DNA of 64,000 nt from the NCBI RefSeq assembly GCF_000689415.1, contig NZ_HG322950.1, positions 5,401,501 through 5,465,500 on the forward strand, given 5' to 3'. The notes under the pieces are model-generated. The model was not told the DNA's origin. It made no database searches and saw only the letters and a list, made by a program, of their open reading frames with translations. Origin of the DNA: Pseudomonas knackmussii B13 (lineage in GTDB: Bacteria; Pseudomonadota; Gammaproteobacteria; Pseudomonadales; Pseudomonadaceae). The translations under genes were made by a program, and so were the position numbers. Positions 28,203 to 37,119 of the stretch are shown here, piece by piece (positions within the stretch are counted from its first letter, which is position 1; every line of letters begins with the position of its first letter).

Positions 28203-28519
28203 CAACGATGACCGAGACATTAGTGAGTGGAATGACACCCGTGAGCGACAACGCGAACCTCAAACAGCACCTGACCACACCGACGCAGGAAGGGCAGACC
28301 CTCCGCGACAGCGTGGAAAAGGCACTGCACAACTATTTTGCCCATCTCGAAGGGCAGCCGGTCACGGACGTATACAACATGGTGCTCTGCGAAGTGGAAG
28401 CACCGCTGCTGGAAACCGTCATGAATTACGTGAAGGGTAACCAGACCAAGGCCTCCGAGCTGCTCGGCCTGAACCGCGGCACGCTGCGCAAGAAACTCAA
28501 GCAATACGATCTGCTCTAA
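28199..28519 (+). CDS. fis: Nucleoid-associated protein / DNA-binding regulator Fis
   Basis: The 106-residue protein has a variable N-terminus, the core (LRDSVEKALHNYFAHLEGQ, VTDVYNMVLCEVEAPLLETVMNYV) and a C-terminal HTH (NQTKASELLGLNRGTLRKKL). Fis bends DNA and controls rRNA/tRNA and growth-phase genes. It is translationally coupled to dusB. MTTMTE at 28199 is the first start; a second ATG at 28208 is possible. Confidence 0.96.
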   Translation: MTTMTETLVSGMTPVSDNANLKQHLTTPTQEGQTLRDSVEKALHNYFAHLEGQPVTDVYNMVLCEVEAPLLETVMNYVKGNQTKASELLGLNRGTLRKKLKQYDLL

Positions 28520-28544
28520 CGAGCCGCACTCGCCCGTGGTCATC

Positions 28545-28570
28545 CGAAGCCGGGGTCGAACCCGGCTTCG
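28545..28570 (+). terminator. Hairpin after fis
   Basis: CGAAGCCGGG-GTCGAA-CCCGGCTTCG is a perfect 10-bp stem with a 6-base loop, 25 bases after the fis stop. No clear T-tract follows, so it may stabilise the 3' end or terminate only partly before purH. Confidence 0.5.
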
Positions 28571-28631
28571 AGCTTCTGGCCCGGGGCACGCGACTCCTCC
28601 CTGATCTTTCTCTCTGGACGATGGCTCTCAG

Positions 28632-30239
28632 ATGACCGACCAAACCACCCGCCTGCCCATCCGCCGCGCGCTGATCAGCGTTTCCGACAAGACCGGCGTC
28701 GTCGACTTCGCCCGCGAACTGGCCGCCCTCGGCGTGGAAATCCTCTCCACCGGCGGCACCTACAAGCTGCTCAAGGACAACGCCATCGCCGCCGTGGAAG
28801 TGGCCGACTACACCGGCTTCCCGGAAATGATGGACGGCCGCGTGAAGACCCTGCACCCGAAAGTGCACGGCGGCATCCTCGGTCGTCGCGACATCGACGG
28901 CGCGGTGATGGAAGAGCACGGCATCAAGCCGATCGACCTGGTGGCGGTCAACCTGTACCCGTTCGAGGCCACCGTGGCCAAGCCGGACTGCGACCTGCCG
29001 ACCGCCATCGAGAACATCGACATCGGCGGCCCGACCATGGTCCGCAGCGCGGCGAAGAACCACAAGGACGTTGCCATCGTGGTCAATGCCGGTGACTACG
29101 CCGGCGTCGTCGCGGCCCTGAAAGCCGGCGGCCTGACCTACGCCCAGCGCTTCGACCTGGCCCTGAAGGCCTTCGAGCACACCTCGGCCTACGACGGCAT
29201 GATCGCCAACTACCTGGGCACCATCGACCAGGCGCGCGACACCCTGTCCACCGAAGGCCGCGGCGCCTTCCCGCGTACCTTCAACAGCCAGTTCATCAAG
29301 GCGCAGGAAATGCGCTACGGCGAGAACCCGCACCAGAGCGCGGCCTTCTACGTCGAGGCGAAGAAGGGCGAGGCCAGCGTCTCCACCGCGATCCAGCTGC
29401 AGGGCAAGGAACTGTCGTTCAACAACGTGGCCGACACCGACGCCGCGCTGGAGTGCGTGAAGAGTTTCGTCAAGCCGGCCTGCGTCATCGTCAAGCACGC
29501 CAACCCGTGCGGCGTGGCCGTGGTTCCGGAAAACGAAGGCGGCATCCGCAAGGCCTACGACCTGGCCTACGCCACCGACACCGAGTCGGCCTTCGGCGGC
29601 ATCATCGCCTTCAACCGCGAGCTGGACGGCGAGACCGCCAAGGCCATCGTCGAGCGCCAGTTCGTCGAAGTCATCATCGCCCCGAAAGTCTCCGCCGCTG
29701 CCCGTGAAGTGGTCGCTGCGAAGGCCAACGTGCGCCTGCTCGAGTGCGGCGAATGGCCGGCCGAACGCGCCGCTGGCTGGGACTTCAAGCGCGTCAACGG
29801 CGGCCTGCTGGTACAGAGCCGCGACATCGGCATGATCACCGAGGCCGACCTGAAGATCGTCACCCAGCGCGCGCCGAGCGAGCAGGAAATCCACGACCTG
29901 ATCTTCGCCTGGAAAGTGGCCAAGTTCGTCAAGTCCAACGCCATCGTCTACGCCAAGAACCGCCAGACCGTCGGTGTCGGCGCCGGCCAGATGAGCCGCG
30001 TCAACTCCGCCCGCATCGCCGCCATCAAGGCCGAGCACGCTGGCCTGGAAGTCAAAGGCGCGGTCATGGCCTCGGACGCCTTCTTCCCGTTCCGCGACGG
30101 CATCGACAATGCGGCCAAGGCCGGCATCACCGCGGTGATCCAGCCGGGCGGTTCGATGCGTGACAACGAGGTGATCGCGGCAGCCGACGAAGCCGGCATC
30201 GCGATGGTATTCACCGGTATGCGTCACTTCCGCCACTAA
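28632..30239 (+). CDS. purH: Bifunctional AICAR transformylase / IMP cyclohydrolase
   Basis: The 535-residue protein catalyses the last two steps of IMP synthesis. The N-terminal cyclohydrolase domain (MTDQTTRLPIRRALISVSDKTG; STGGTYKLL; GRVKTLHPKVHGG) is followed by the transformylase domain, with RYGENPHQSAAF, the catalytic KHANPCG (Lys-His) and GAGQMSRVNSA. Length matches the family. It precedes purD, as in P. aeruginosa. Confidence 0.97.
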   Translation: MTDQTTRLPIRRALISVSDKTGVVDFARELAALGVEILSTGGTYKLLKDNAIAAVEVADYTGFPEMMDGRVKTLHPKVHGGILGRRDIDGAVMEEHGIKPIDLVAVNLYPFEATVAKPDCDLPTAIENIDIGGPTMVRSAAKNHKDVAIVVNAGDYAGVVAALKAGGLTYAQRFDLALKAFEHTSAYDGMIANYLGTIDQARDTLSTEGRGAFPRTFNSQFIKAQEMRYGENPHQSAAFYVEAKKGEASVSTAIQLQGKELSFNNVADTDAALECVKSFVKPACVIVKHANPCGVAVVPENEGGIRKAYDLAYATDTESAFGGIIAFNRELDGETAKAIVERQFVEVIIAPKVSAAAREVVAAKANVRLLECGEWPAERAAGWDFKRVNGGLLVQSRDIGMITEADLKIVTQRAPSEQEIHDLIFAWKVAKFVKSNAIVYAKNRQTVGVGAGQMSRVNSARIAAIKAEHAGLEVKGAVMASDAFFPFRDGIDNAAKAGITAVIQPGGSMRDNEVIAAADEAGIAMVFTGMRHFRH

Positions 30240-30409
30240 GGTGGATCGGACGCGCTGAAGCAGGCATCTGCGGCGTTGCCCGAACGTTCCCCAATGCTCA
30301 TTGCCAGAAGGCAACTCCGCTTGGTGAACGCTCGGGCGCCTTGCATCTACCAGCTTCATCGCGCCCCTTGAGATCAGTTCGTGAAGAGCGGACTGATCGT
30401 GAGAATTCG

Positions 30410-30440
30410 TAGGTTGGGTGGAGCGAAGCGATACCCAACG
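30410..30440. repeat. Short palindromic repeat upstream of purD
   Basis: GTAGGTTGGGTGGAGCGAAG continues to GATACCCAAC. The arms GTTGGGT and ACCCAAC enclose GGAGCGAAGCGAT. This is a small dispersed palindrome that I recognise from many proteobacterial intergenic regions. A second inverted repeat, GATCAGT...ACTGATC, lies just before it at 30372-30398. Confidence 0.55.
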
Positions 30441-30475
30441 ATCCGGCTGGTCCGGAACTGTTCAGGAGAATTCCA

Positions 30476-31765
30476 ATGAACGTACTCATCATCGGCAGCG
30501 GCGGCCGTGAACACGCCCTGGCCTGGAAAGTCGCCCAGGACCCGCGCGTCGAGAAGGTCTTCGTCGCCCCGGGCAACGCCGGCACCGCCACCGAAGCCAA
30601 GTGCGAGAACGTCGCCATCGACGTGCTGGCCCTGGAGCAACTGGCCGACTTCGCCGCGAAGAACGTGCAGCTGACCATCGTCGGCCCCGAAGCGCCGCTG
30701 GTGAAAGGCGTGGTCGACCTGTTCCGCAGCCGTGGCCTGGACATCTTCGGACCGACCGCCGGCGCCGCCCAGCTGGAAGGCTCCAAGGCCTTCACCAAGG
30801 ACTTCCTCGCGCGCCACAAGATCCCCACCGCCGACTACCAGAACTTCACCGAAGTCGAGCCGGCGCTGGCCTACCTGCGCGAGAAGGGTGCGCCCATCGT
30901 GATCAAGGCCGACGGCCTGGCCGCGGGCAAGGGCGTGATCGTCGCCATGACCCTGGCCGAAGCCGAGGAAGCCGTGCGCGACATGCTCGCCGGCAACGCC
31001 TTCGGTGACGCCGGTTCGCGCGTGGTGATCGAAGAGTTCCTCGACGGCGAGGAAGCCAGCTTCATCGTCATGGTCGACGGCAAGAGCGTGCTGCCCATGG
31101 CCACCAGCCAGGACCACAAGCGCGTCGGCGACGCCGATACCGGCCCGAACACCGGCGGCATGGGTGCCTACTCGCCCGCTCCGGTCGTGACCCCGGACGT
31201 GCACCAGCGCGTGATGGACGAAGTCATCTACCCGACCGTGCGCGGCATGGCCGAGGAAGGCAACGTCTACACCGGCTTCCTCTATGCCGGCCTGATGATC
31301 GACAAGAGCGGCGCACCCAAGGTCATCGAGTTCAACTGCCGCTTCGGCGACCCGGAAACCCAGCCGATCATGGTTCGCCTGGAAAGCTCCCTGGTCCTGC
31401 TGGTCGAGGCCGCCCTGGCCAAGGCGCTGGACAAGGTCGAGGCGACCTGGGATCCGCGTCCGACCGTGGGCGTCGTGCTGGCCGCTGGCGGCTACCCGGG
31501 CGACTACGCCAAGGGTGACGTCATCGAAGGCCTGGACGCAGCCGCCGAGCTCGACGGCAAGGTGTTCCACGCCGGTACCGCGCTGAAGGACGGCCAGGTC
31601 GTCACCAGCGGCGGCCGCGTGCTCTGCGCCACCGCCATCGGCCCGACCGTCTCCTCGGCCCAGCAGCAGGCCTACCGCCTGGCGGAGCAGATCCGCTGGA
31701 ACGGCTGCTTCTACCGCAAGGACATCGGCTACCGCGCCATCGCCCGCGAACGCGGCGAAGGCTGA
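30476..31765 (+). CDS. purD: Phosphoribosylamine-glycine ligase (GAR synthetase)
   Basis: The 429-residue ATP-grasp ligase makes GAR in purine synthesis. Features are the N-terminal NVLIIGSGGREHALAWK, VGPEAPLVKGVVD, FTKDFLARHKIPTADY, the ATP-grasp core IKADGLAAGKGVIV, QDHKRVGDADTGPNTGGMGAYSPAP and IEFNCRFGDPETQ. A CAGGAG RBS precedes the ATG. It is separated from purH by 236 bases and followed by a hairpin. Confidence 0.97.
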   Translation: MNVLIIGSGGREHALAWKVAQDPRVEKVFVAPGNAGTATEAKCENVAIDVLALEQLADFAAKNVQLTIVGPEAPLVKGVVDLFRSRGLDIFGPTAGAAQLEGSKAFTKDFLARHKIPTADYQNFTEVEPALAYLREKGAPIVIKADGLAAGKGVIVAMTLAEAEEAVRDMLAGNAFGDAGSRVVIEEFLDGEEASFIVMVDGKSVLPMATSQDHKRVGDADTGPNTGGMGAYSPAPVVTPDVHQRVMDEVIYPTVRGMAEEGNVYTGFLYAGLMIDKSGAPKVIEFNCRFGDPETQPIMVRLESSLVLLVEAALAKALDKVEATWDPRPTVGVVLAAGGYPGDYAKGDVIEGLDAAAELDGKVFHAGTALKDGQVVTSGGRVLCATAIGPTVSSAQQQAYRLAEQIRWNGCFYRKDIGYRAIARERGEG

Positions 31766-31776
31766 TAGCCGAGCGT

Positions 31777-31804
31777 GGGGAGGCGGTTGCAAGGCCGCCT
31801 CCCC
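31777..31804 (+). terminator. Hairpin after purD
   Basis: GGGGAGGCGG (31777-31786) and CCGCCTCCCC (31795-31804) form a perfect 10-bp stem with an 8-base loop, 11 bases after the purD stop. No T-tract follows, so it is at best a partial terminator. Confidence 0.45.
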
Positions 31805-31856
31805 CACTCCCCGCCGACCTGCAGTCGGAGTGCGATTGGCGGCGGGCACGGACGGA

Positions 31857-31885
31857 TTACGGCGTACCTAGCACTTGGCTATAAT
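31857..31885 (+). promoter_or_regulatory. Sigma-70-type promoter for retS
   Basis: A perfect TATAAT (31880-31885) lies 30 bases before the GTG start of retS. The matching -35 position (31857-31862, TTACGG, 17-base spacing) is poor, so activation or an extended contact may compensate. Confidence 0.55.
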
Positions 31886-31915
31886 CCGGCCACTCACCAT
31901 CGAAGGGACCTCGCC

Positions 31916-34720
31916 GTGCGCCGGCTCTGGATTGCCACAGGACTCCTCGTTTGCCTGCTGCTGACCGCCCTGGTCGCCGGCCCGAGTCCGGCTTGGGCAC
32001 AGGAGGCTGGCGGCTGGTCGCAACTGCAGGACCGCGACGGTCAGCTGCAACTCCAGGACGTCATCTCCCCTCGCCTGCGCCCCCTGTTCAGTCCCCTCGC
32101 GATCGAAGACCTGCACGCCCCAGCCGGCCCCGGCGCCACCTGGCTGCACTATCGCCTGCAACCCAGCGACACCCCGCGCCAGCTGCGCCTCTTCGCCCCG
32201 AGCCTGGACAGCCTGCAGCTCTACCTGCTGCACGACACGCAACTGCTCGAAGAGCGCCAGGCCGGCAACCTCTTCCCCGGCCAGCGCCCGCTGCTCAACA
32301 GCGACATCCTGCTCCCCCTGCGCAACAGCGCGCAGCCGCTGGACCTTTACGTGCGCCTGAGCACTTCGCAGAGCCTGCGACCGAACATCGCCCTGGAAAG
32401 CGTCGAGTATCCCGGCGGCCAACAGCGCCAGCTGCAATTCGGCGTGCTGCTCGGCTGCCTGGGCATGCTGCTCTACAACCTGGTGCGCTTCGCCTACTCC
32501 CGCGTGCGCAGCGGCCTCTGGCTGGCCGGCATGCACCTCGGCCTGCTGGTCGCCTGCCTGACCCTGTTCGGCCTGCTCAGCCCCTGGTACGGCACCCACC
32601 AGCTCTGGCAACCGCTGACCGCACAGCTGGCCCTGCTGCTGGTGCTGGCCTGCGCGCTCGGCTTCACCGCGGCCTTCTTCCGTGGCCAGCCACCGCACCT
32701 GCCGCTCAAGCGCCTGCTGTTCGGCGGTAGCGCCGGCTTGCTGCTGTTCGGCCTGCTGCTGCGCTGGACCTTCGAGCTCGCGCCCAGCGACGTGCTCTAC
32801 GGCCTGGTCGCAGTGATCGCCATCGGCCTGTTCCTGGTCGCCGCCTACCACCTGCGCCAGGGCTACCGCCCGGCGCGCCTGGTGACCTTGGCCTTCGGCC
32901 TGTTCCTTGCGGTCTGGCTGATCTGCCTGCCGGCCCTGCTCGGCTATGTGGCGACCCGCAGCGACTGGCTCGGCACCGGCCTGCTCGGGCTGACCGCCGC
33001 GGTCGGTTTCCTGCTCAGCCTGGCGCTCGCCGAACGCCAGCGCCTGCGCCAGGAAGAAAGCTTCGACGCCAGCCGCCGCCGCGCCGCGACCCTGGCCGAG
33101 CTCAAGGCCAAGGGCGAATTCCTGGCGAAGATCAGCCACGAGATCCGCACACCCATGAACGGCGTGCAGGGCATGACTGAACTGCTCCTCGGCACGCCGC
33201 TTTCGGCCAAGCAGCGTGACTACGTGCAAACCATCCACAGCGCCGGCAACGAATTGCTGGCGCTGATCAACGAAATCCTCGACATCTCCAAGCTGGAGTC
33301 CGGGCAGATCGAACTGGACGAAGTGCAGTTCGACCTCGGCGCGCTGCTCGAGGATTGCCTGGCGACCTTCCGCAGCCGCGCCGAACAGCAGCAGATCGAG
33401 CTCATCAGCTTCACCCAGCCGCAGGTGCCGCGCGTCATCAGCGGCGACCCCACGCGCCTGCGCCAGGTGCTGCTGAGCCTGCTCGACAACGCCTTCAAGC
33501 AGACCGAGGAAGGCGAGATCCTGCTGGTCGTCGCCCTCGAAGGCGCACCGGCAGAGCCGCGCCTGCGCATCGCCGTGCAGGACAGCGGCCGGCCGCTGGA
33601 TGCCAACGAGCGCCAGGCGCTGCTGACCACCGAACTGCACAGCCGCGACTTCCTCTCGGCCACCCGCCTGAGCGGGCGCCTCGGCCTGATCATCGCGCGC
33701 CAGCTGATCAGCCTGATGGCCGGCAAGCTCGGTATCGAGAGCGGCACCGACAGCGGCAGCGAAGCCGGCAATACCCTGTGGTTCAGCCTGCCGCTGGACC
33801 GGCAGATGCTCGACCACCCCACCGCCGACCTCGACAGCCCGCTGCAAGGCGCGCGCCTGCTGGTGGTGGACGACAACCAGACCTGCCGCAAGGTCGTGGT
33901 GCAGCAGTGCAGCGCCTGGGGCATGAACGTCAGCGCCGCCGCCTCCGGCAAGGAAGCGCTGGCGCAGCTGCGCACCAAGGCGCACCTGCGCGAGTACTTC
34001 GACGTGGTCCTGCTCGACCAGGACATGCCGGGCATGACCGGCATGCAGCTGGCGACCAAGATCCAGGAAGACCCCAACCTCAACCACGACATCCTGCTGA
34101 TCATGCTCACCGGCATCAGCAACGCGCCGAGCAAGATCATCGCGCGCAACGCCGGGATCAAACGCATCCTGGCCAAGCCGGTGGCCGGCTACACGCTCAA
34201 GGCGACCCTCGCCGACGAACTCGCCCAGCGCGGCCCCAGCGGCGTCAGCAACTACCTGCCGCCGAGCGAGCCGGAACCGACGCCGCTACCCCCTCCCGGC
34301 GACTTCCGCGTGCTGGTCGCCGAGGACAACAGCATCTCCACCAAGGTCATCCGCGGCATGCTCGGCAAGCTCAACCTGCAGCCGGATACCGCCAGCAACG
34401 GCGAGGAAGCCCTGGCCGCGATGAAGGCCACGCAGTACGACCTGGTGCTGATGGACTGCGAGATGCCGGTGCTCGACGGCTTCTCCGCCACCGAACGCCT
34501 GCGCGCCTGGGAAGCCAGCGAACACCGCCCGCACACCCCGGTGGTGGCCCTCACCGCGCACATCCTCAGCGAACACAAGGAACGCGCCCGCCTGGTCGGC
34601 ATGGACGGCCACATGGCCAAGCCGGTGGAGCTCTCCCAACTGCGCGACCTGGTGACCTACTGGGTCGGCGAGCGCGACAAGCGCCAGCGCCAGCAGAAGG
34701 ACGAGGCGCTGCCGTCCTGA
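31916..34720 (+). CDS. retS: Hybrid sensor kinase RetS
   Basis: The 934-residue protein starts at a GTG with AAGGGA upstream. Domains in order: signal sequence (to about 28), periplasmic 7TMR-DISMED2 domain (30-160), seven transmembrane segments (about 170-380), HisKA with HEIRTPMNG and His408, HATPase, a receiver domain with LLVVDDNQ and VVLLDQDMPG, and a second receiver with VLVAEDNS and LVLMDCEMP. In P. aeruginosa RetS heterodimerises with GacS and blocks the Gac/Rsm switch to biofilm growth. Position after purD is as in P. aeruginosa. Consensus ATP-lid residues are weak, in keeping with its inhibitory role. Confidence 0.94.
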   Translation: MRRLWIATGLLVCLLLTALVAGPSPAWAQEAGGWSQLQDRDGQLQLQDVISPRLRPLFSPLAIEDLHAPAGPGATWLHYRLQPSDTPRQLRLFAPSLDSLQLYLLHDTQLLEERQAGNLFPGQRPLLNSDILLPLRNSAQPLDLYVRLSTSQSLRPNIALESVEYPGGQQRQLQFGVLLGCLGMLLYNLVRFAYSRVRSGLWLAGMHLGLLVACLTLFGLLSPWYGTHQLWQPLTAQLALLLVLACALGFTAAFFRGQPPHLPLKRLLFGGSAGLLLFGLLLRWTFELAPSDVLYGLVAVIAIGLFLVAAYHLRQGYRPARLVTLAFGLFLAVWLICLPALLGYVATRSDWLGTGLLGLTAAVGFLLSLALAERQRLRQEESFDASRRRAATLAELKAKGEFLAKISHEIRTPMNGVQGMTELLLGTPLSAKQRDYVQTIHSAGNELLALINEILDISKLESGQIELDEVQFDLGALLEDCLATFRSRAEQQQIELISFTQPQVPRVISGDPTRLRQVLLSLLDNAFKQTEEGEILLVVALEGAPAEPRLRIAVQDSGRPLDANERQALLTTELHSRDFLSATRLSGRLGLIIARQLISLMAGKLGIESGTDSGSEAGNTLWFSLPLDRQMLDHPTADLDSPLQGARLLVVDDNQTCRKVVVQQCSAWGMNVSAAASGKEALAQLRTKAHLREYFDVVLLDQDMPGMTGMQLATKIQEDPNLNHDILLIMLTGISNAPSKIIARNAGIKRILAKPVAGYTLKATLADELAQRGPSGVSNYLPPSEPEPTPLPPPGDFRVLVAEDNSISTKVIRGMLGKLNLQPDTASNGEEALAAMKATQYDLVLMDCEMPVLDGFSATERLRAWEASEHRPHTPVVALTAHILSEHKERARLVGMDGHMAKPVELSQLRDLVTYWVGERDKRQRQQKDEALPS

Positions 34721-34736
34721 CGACGGAGTTTCCCCT

Positions 34737-34803
34737 GTAGGAGCGGATCTCATCCGCGAATGACGCCGCACCCCAAGCAATCGCGGACAAGGTCCGCTCC
34801 TAC
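34737..34803. repeat. REP palindrome variant
   Basis: GTAGGAGCGGATCTCATCCG and the mirrored CGGACAAGGTCCGCTCC then TAC form imperfect arms around about 25 bases. It is a variant of the GTAGGAGC family found at 8633, 11512 and 17866. Confidence 0.75.
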
Positions 34804-34924
34804 AAAGTGCCACCCCCTTGGCCTATTTAGCACCAGGCCATGACCCCGCCCGCCGAGCCCGCTATGCTTGCGCCCCAGCCACGCCGCCGCGCGTGAGACA
34901 TCTCATCTGGACGAGTTGCCCCCC

Positions 34925-35521
34925 ATGCATGTGCTGTTCAGCGTGTACCTGAAGATGCTGGTGCTCTACAGCCCCTTCTTCGTGCTTTCCTGCTTCATCA
35001 GCCTCAGCCGCGGCTTCGCCCCGCGCGACCGCAAGCGCATGGCCTGGCGCGTGGCCCTGGCCGCGCTGATCGCCAGCGTGCTGCTGTACCTGTTCGGCCG
35101 CTACATCTTCACCCTCTTCGGCATCACCGCCGACGCCTTCCGCATCGGCGCGGGCTCGGTGCTGTTCATCTCCGCGCTGGGCATGGCGCAAGGGCGCTCG
35201 GCGGTGCAGAGCGACAACGTGCAGCAAGACGTCACCATCGTCCCGCTGACCATCCCCATCACCGTCGGCCCCGGCACCATCGGTGCACTGCTGGTGATGG
35301 GCGTCGGCCAGCCATGGGAGGACAAGCTGCTGGCCATCGCTGCCATCCTCGTGGCCTGCCTCACCCTCGGCGTCACCCTCTACCTCTCCGACAAGATCGA
35401 GAAGATCCTCGGCGAACAGGGCCTGCAGATCGTCAGCCGGCTGATGGGCCTGTTCGTCTGCGCACTGGCCGCGCAGATCATCATGACCGGCGTGCGCGGC
35501 TACTTCCTGCCGCCCACCTGA
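34925..35521 (+). CDS. MarC-family integral membrane protein
   Basis: The 198-residue protein has six predicted transmembrane segments and the MarC/UPF0056 motifs GSVLFISALGMAQ, TIVPLTIPITVGPGTIGALL and QIVSRLMGLFVCALAAQIIM. Function is unknown; the old link with multiple antibiotic resistance has not held up. It stands alone between retS and the urea transporter and is followed by a 13-bp hairpin. Confidence 0.88.
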   Translation: MHVLFSVYLKMLVLYSPFFVLSCFISLSRGFAPRDRKRMAWRVALAALIASVLLYLFGRYIFTLFGITADAFRIGAGSVLFISALGMAQGRSAVQSDNVQQDVTIVPLTIPITVGPGTIGALLVMGVGQPWEDKLLAIAAILVACLTLGVTLYLSDKIEKILGEQGLQIVSRLMGLFVCALAAQIIMTGVRGYFLPPT

Positions 35522-35534
35522 TGCGCCCGAATGG

Positions 35535-35568
35535 GGTGCGAACGGCGACGATGGCCGCCGTTCGCACC
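35535..35568 (+). terminator. 13-bp hairpin after the marC-family gene
   Basis: GGTGCGAACGGCG (35535-35547) pairs perfectly with CGCCGTTCGCACC (35556-35568) across an 8-base loop, 13 bases after the stop. It lacks a T-tract. Its 3' arm overlaps the NtrC-like site that follows. Confidence 0.5.
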
Positions 35569-35580
35569 AAAGCGGCGCAC
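35563..35580 (+). promoter_or_regulatory. NtrC-like enhancer site upstream of urtA
   Basis: GCACC-AAAGC-GGCGC matches the NtrC consensus GCACC-N5-GGTGC with one mismatch. It is centred roughly 100 bases upstream of the start expected from the -24/-12 promoter, a normal enhancer distance. Confidence 0.5.
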
Positions 35581-35645
35581 CAAAAACCCTGACCATTCCG
35601 GCAGAAATTCCCGCCGAGGCCTTCTACGACAAGACTTTGCGCTGC

Positions 35646-35661
35646 TTGGCACGGATGCTGC
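35646..35661 (+). promoter_or_regulatory. Sigma-54 (-24/-12) promoter of the urea transporter operon
   Basis: TTGGCACG-GATG-CTGC matches TGGCAC-N5-TTGC with one mismatch. The invariant GG (35648-35649) and GC (35660-35661) have exactly 10 bases between them. Transcription would begin near 35672, about 100 bases before urtA. RpoN/NtrC control suits a urea uptake system. Confidence 0.75.
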
Positions 35662-35775
35662 GATAGCCCTCCCGACCCGCAGGGGTCCCCTACCCACTTC
35701 GGGAGGCTGCTCGGATGGCGGCGCACACGCCGCCCGGCGCCCTCCTCGTGTCAGGAAGCCAAGGAGGCTGCCGCG

Positions 35776-37044
35776 ATGAAACGTCGTCCCCTGTTGAAAA
35801 GCGCTCTGGCAGTGAGCGCGCTCATGCTCACCGGTCTGTTCCCCTTCAGTTCCCATGCCGCCGACACCATCAAGGTCGGCATCCTGCATTCGCTCTCCGG
35901 CACCATGGCGATCTCCGAGACCTCGCTGAAAGACATGGCGCTGATGACCATCGACGAGATCAACGCCAAGGGCGGCGTGAACGGCAAGAAACTGGAGCCG
36001 GTGGTGGTCGACCCGGCCTCCAACTGGCCGTTGTTCGCCGAGAAGGCTCGCCAGCTGCTGACCCAGGACAAGGTGGCGGTGGTCTTCGGCTGCTGGACCA
36101 GCGTGTCGCGCAAATCCGTGCTGCCGGTGTTCGAGGAACTCAACGGCCTACTCTTCTACCCGGTGCAATACGAGGGTGAAGAGCTCTCGCCGAACGTCTT
36201 CTACACCGGCGCCGCGCCGAACCAGCAAGCCATCCCGGCGGTGGAATACCTGATGAGCGAGGACGGCGGCGGCGCCAAGCGCTTCTTCCTGCTCGGCACC
36301 GACTACGTCTACCCGCGCACCACCAACAAGATCCTGCGCGCCTTCCTGCACAGCAAGGGCGTGGCCGACAAGGACATCCAGGAGGTCTACACGCCGTTCG
36401 GCCACAGCGACTACCAAACCATCGTCGCGGACATCAAGAAGTTCTCCGCCGGCGGCAAGACCGCGGTGATCTCCACGGTCAACGGCGACTCCAACGTGCC
36501 CTTCTACAAGGAGCTGGCCAACCAGGGCGTGGAAGCCACCGAAGTGCCGGTGGTGGCCTTCTCGGTCGGCGAGGAAGAGCTGCGCGGCATCGACACCAAG
36601 CCGCTGGTGGGCAACCTCGCGGCCTGGAACTACTTCGAGTCAGTGAAGAACCCGGAGAACGAGAAGTTCGTCGCCGCCTGGAAGGCCTACGCCAAGGCGA
36701 AGAACCTGCCGAACTACAGCACCGCCGTGACCAACGACCCGATGGAGGCCACCTACGTCGGCATCCACATGTGGGCGCAGGCCGTGGAGAAGGCCGGCAC
36801 CACCGACGTCGACAAGGTTCGCGAAGCCATGGCCGGGCAGAGCTTCAAGGCGCCATCGGGCTTCACCCTGACCATGGACAAGAGCAACCACCACCTGCAC
36901 AAGCCGGTGATGATCGGCGAGATCCAGGACGACGGTCAGTTCAACGTGGTCTGGAAGACCGCCGAGCCGATCCGCGCCCAGCCCTGGAGCCCGTTCATTC
37001 CGGGCAACGACAAGAAGCCGGACTACGCGGTGCGCAGCAAGTAA
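35776..37044 (+). CDS. urtA: Urea ABC transporter, periplasmic substrate-binding protein
   Basis: The 422-residue protein has a signal peptide (MKRRPLLKSALAVSALMLTG, cleaved near AAD at about 30) and a type I periplasmic-binding fold like branched-chain amino-acid binding proteins: IKVGILHSLSGTMAISETSLKD, VVFGCWTSVSRKSVLPVFEE and LFYPVQYEGEE, characteristic of UrtA. It captures urea for UrtBC. A strong AGGAGG RBS precedes the ATG. A hairpin separates it from urtB, which may allow excess expression of the binding protein. Confidence 0.95.
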   Translation: MKRRPLLKSALAVSALMLTGLFPFSSHAADTIKVGILHSLSGTMAISETSLKDMALMTIDEINAKGGVNGKKLEPVVVDPASNWPLFAEKARQLLTQDKVAVVFGCWTSVSRKSVLPVFEELNGLLFYPVQYEGEELSPNVFYTGAAPNQQAIPAVEYLMSEDGGGAKRFFLLGTDYVYPRTTNKILRAFLHSKGVADKDIQEVYTPFGHSDYQTIVADIKKFSAGGKTAVISTVNGDSNVPFYKELANQGVEATEVPVVAFSVGEEELRGIDTKPLVGNLAAWNYFESVKNPENEKFVAAWKAYAKAKNLPNYSTAVTNDPMEATYVGIHMWAQAVEKAGTTDVDKVREAMAGQSFKAPSGFTLTMDKSNHHLHKPVMIGEIQDDGQFNVVWKTAEPIRAQPWSPFIPGNDKKPDYAVRSK

Positions 37045-37054
37045 CGCCGCAGCC

Positions 37055-37089
37055 CCCAGGCCGCGCTTGCCCTGCAGGCGCGGCCTGGG
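37055..37089 (+). terminator. 12-bp hairpin between urtA and urtB
   Basis: CCCAGGCCGCGC (37055-37066) pairs perfectly with GCGCGGCCTGGG (37078-37089) across an 11-base loop, with no T-tract. It probably stabilises the urtA message or partly terminates it, a common feature after genes for binding proteins. Confidence 0.5.
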
Positions 37090-37119
37090 CCTCCGCCTAC
37101 GCCGCACCGGGATGACCGC

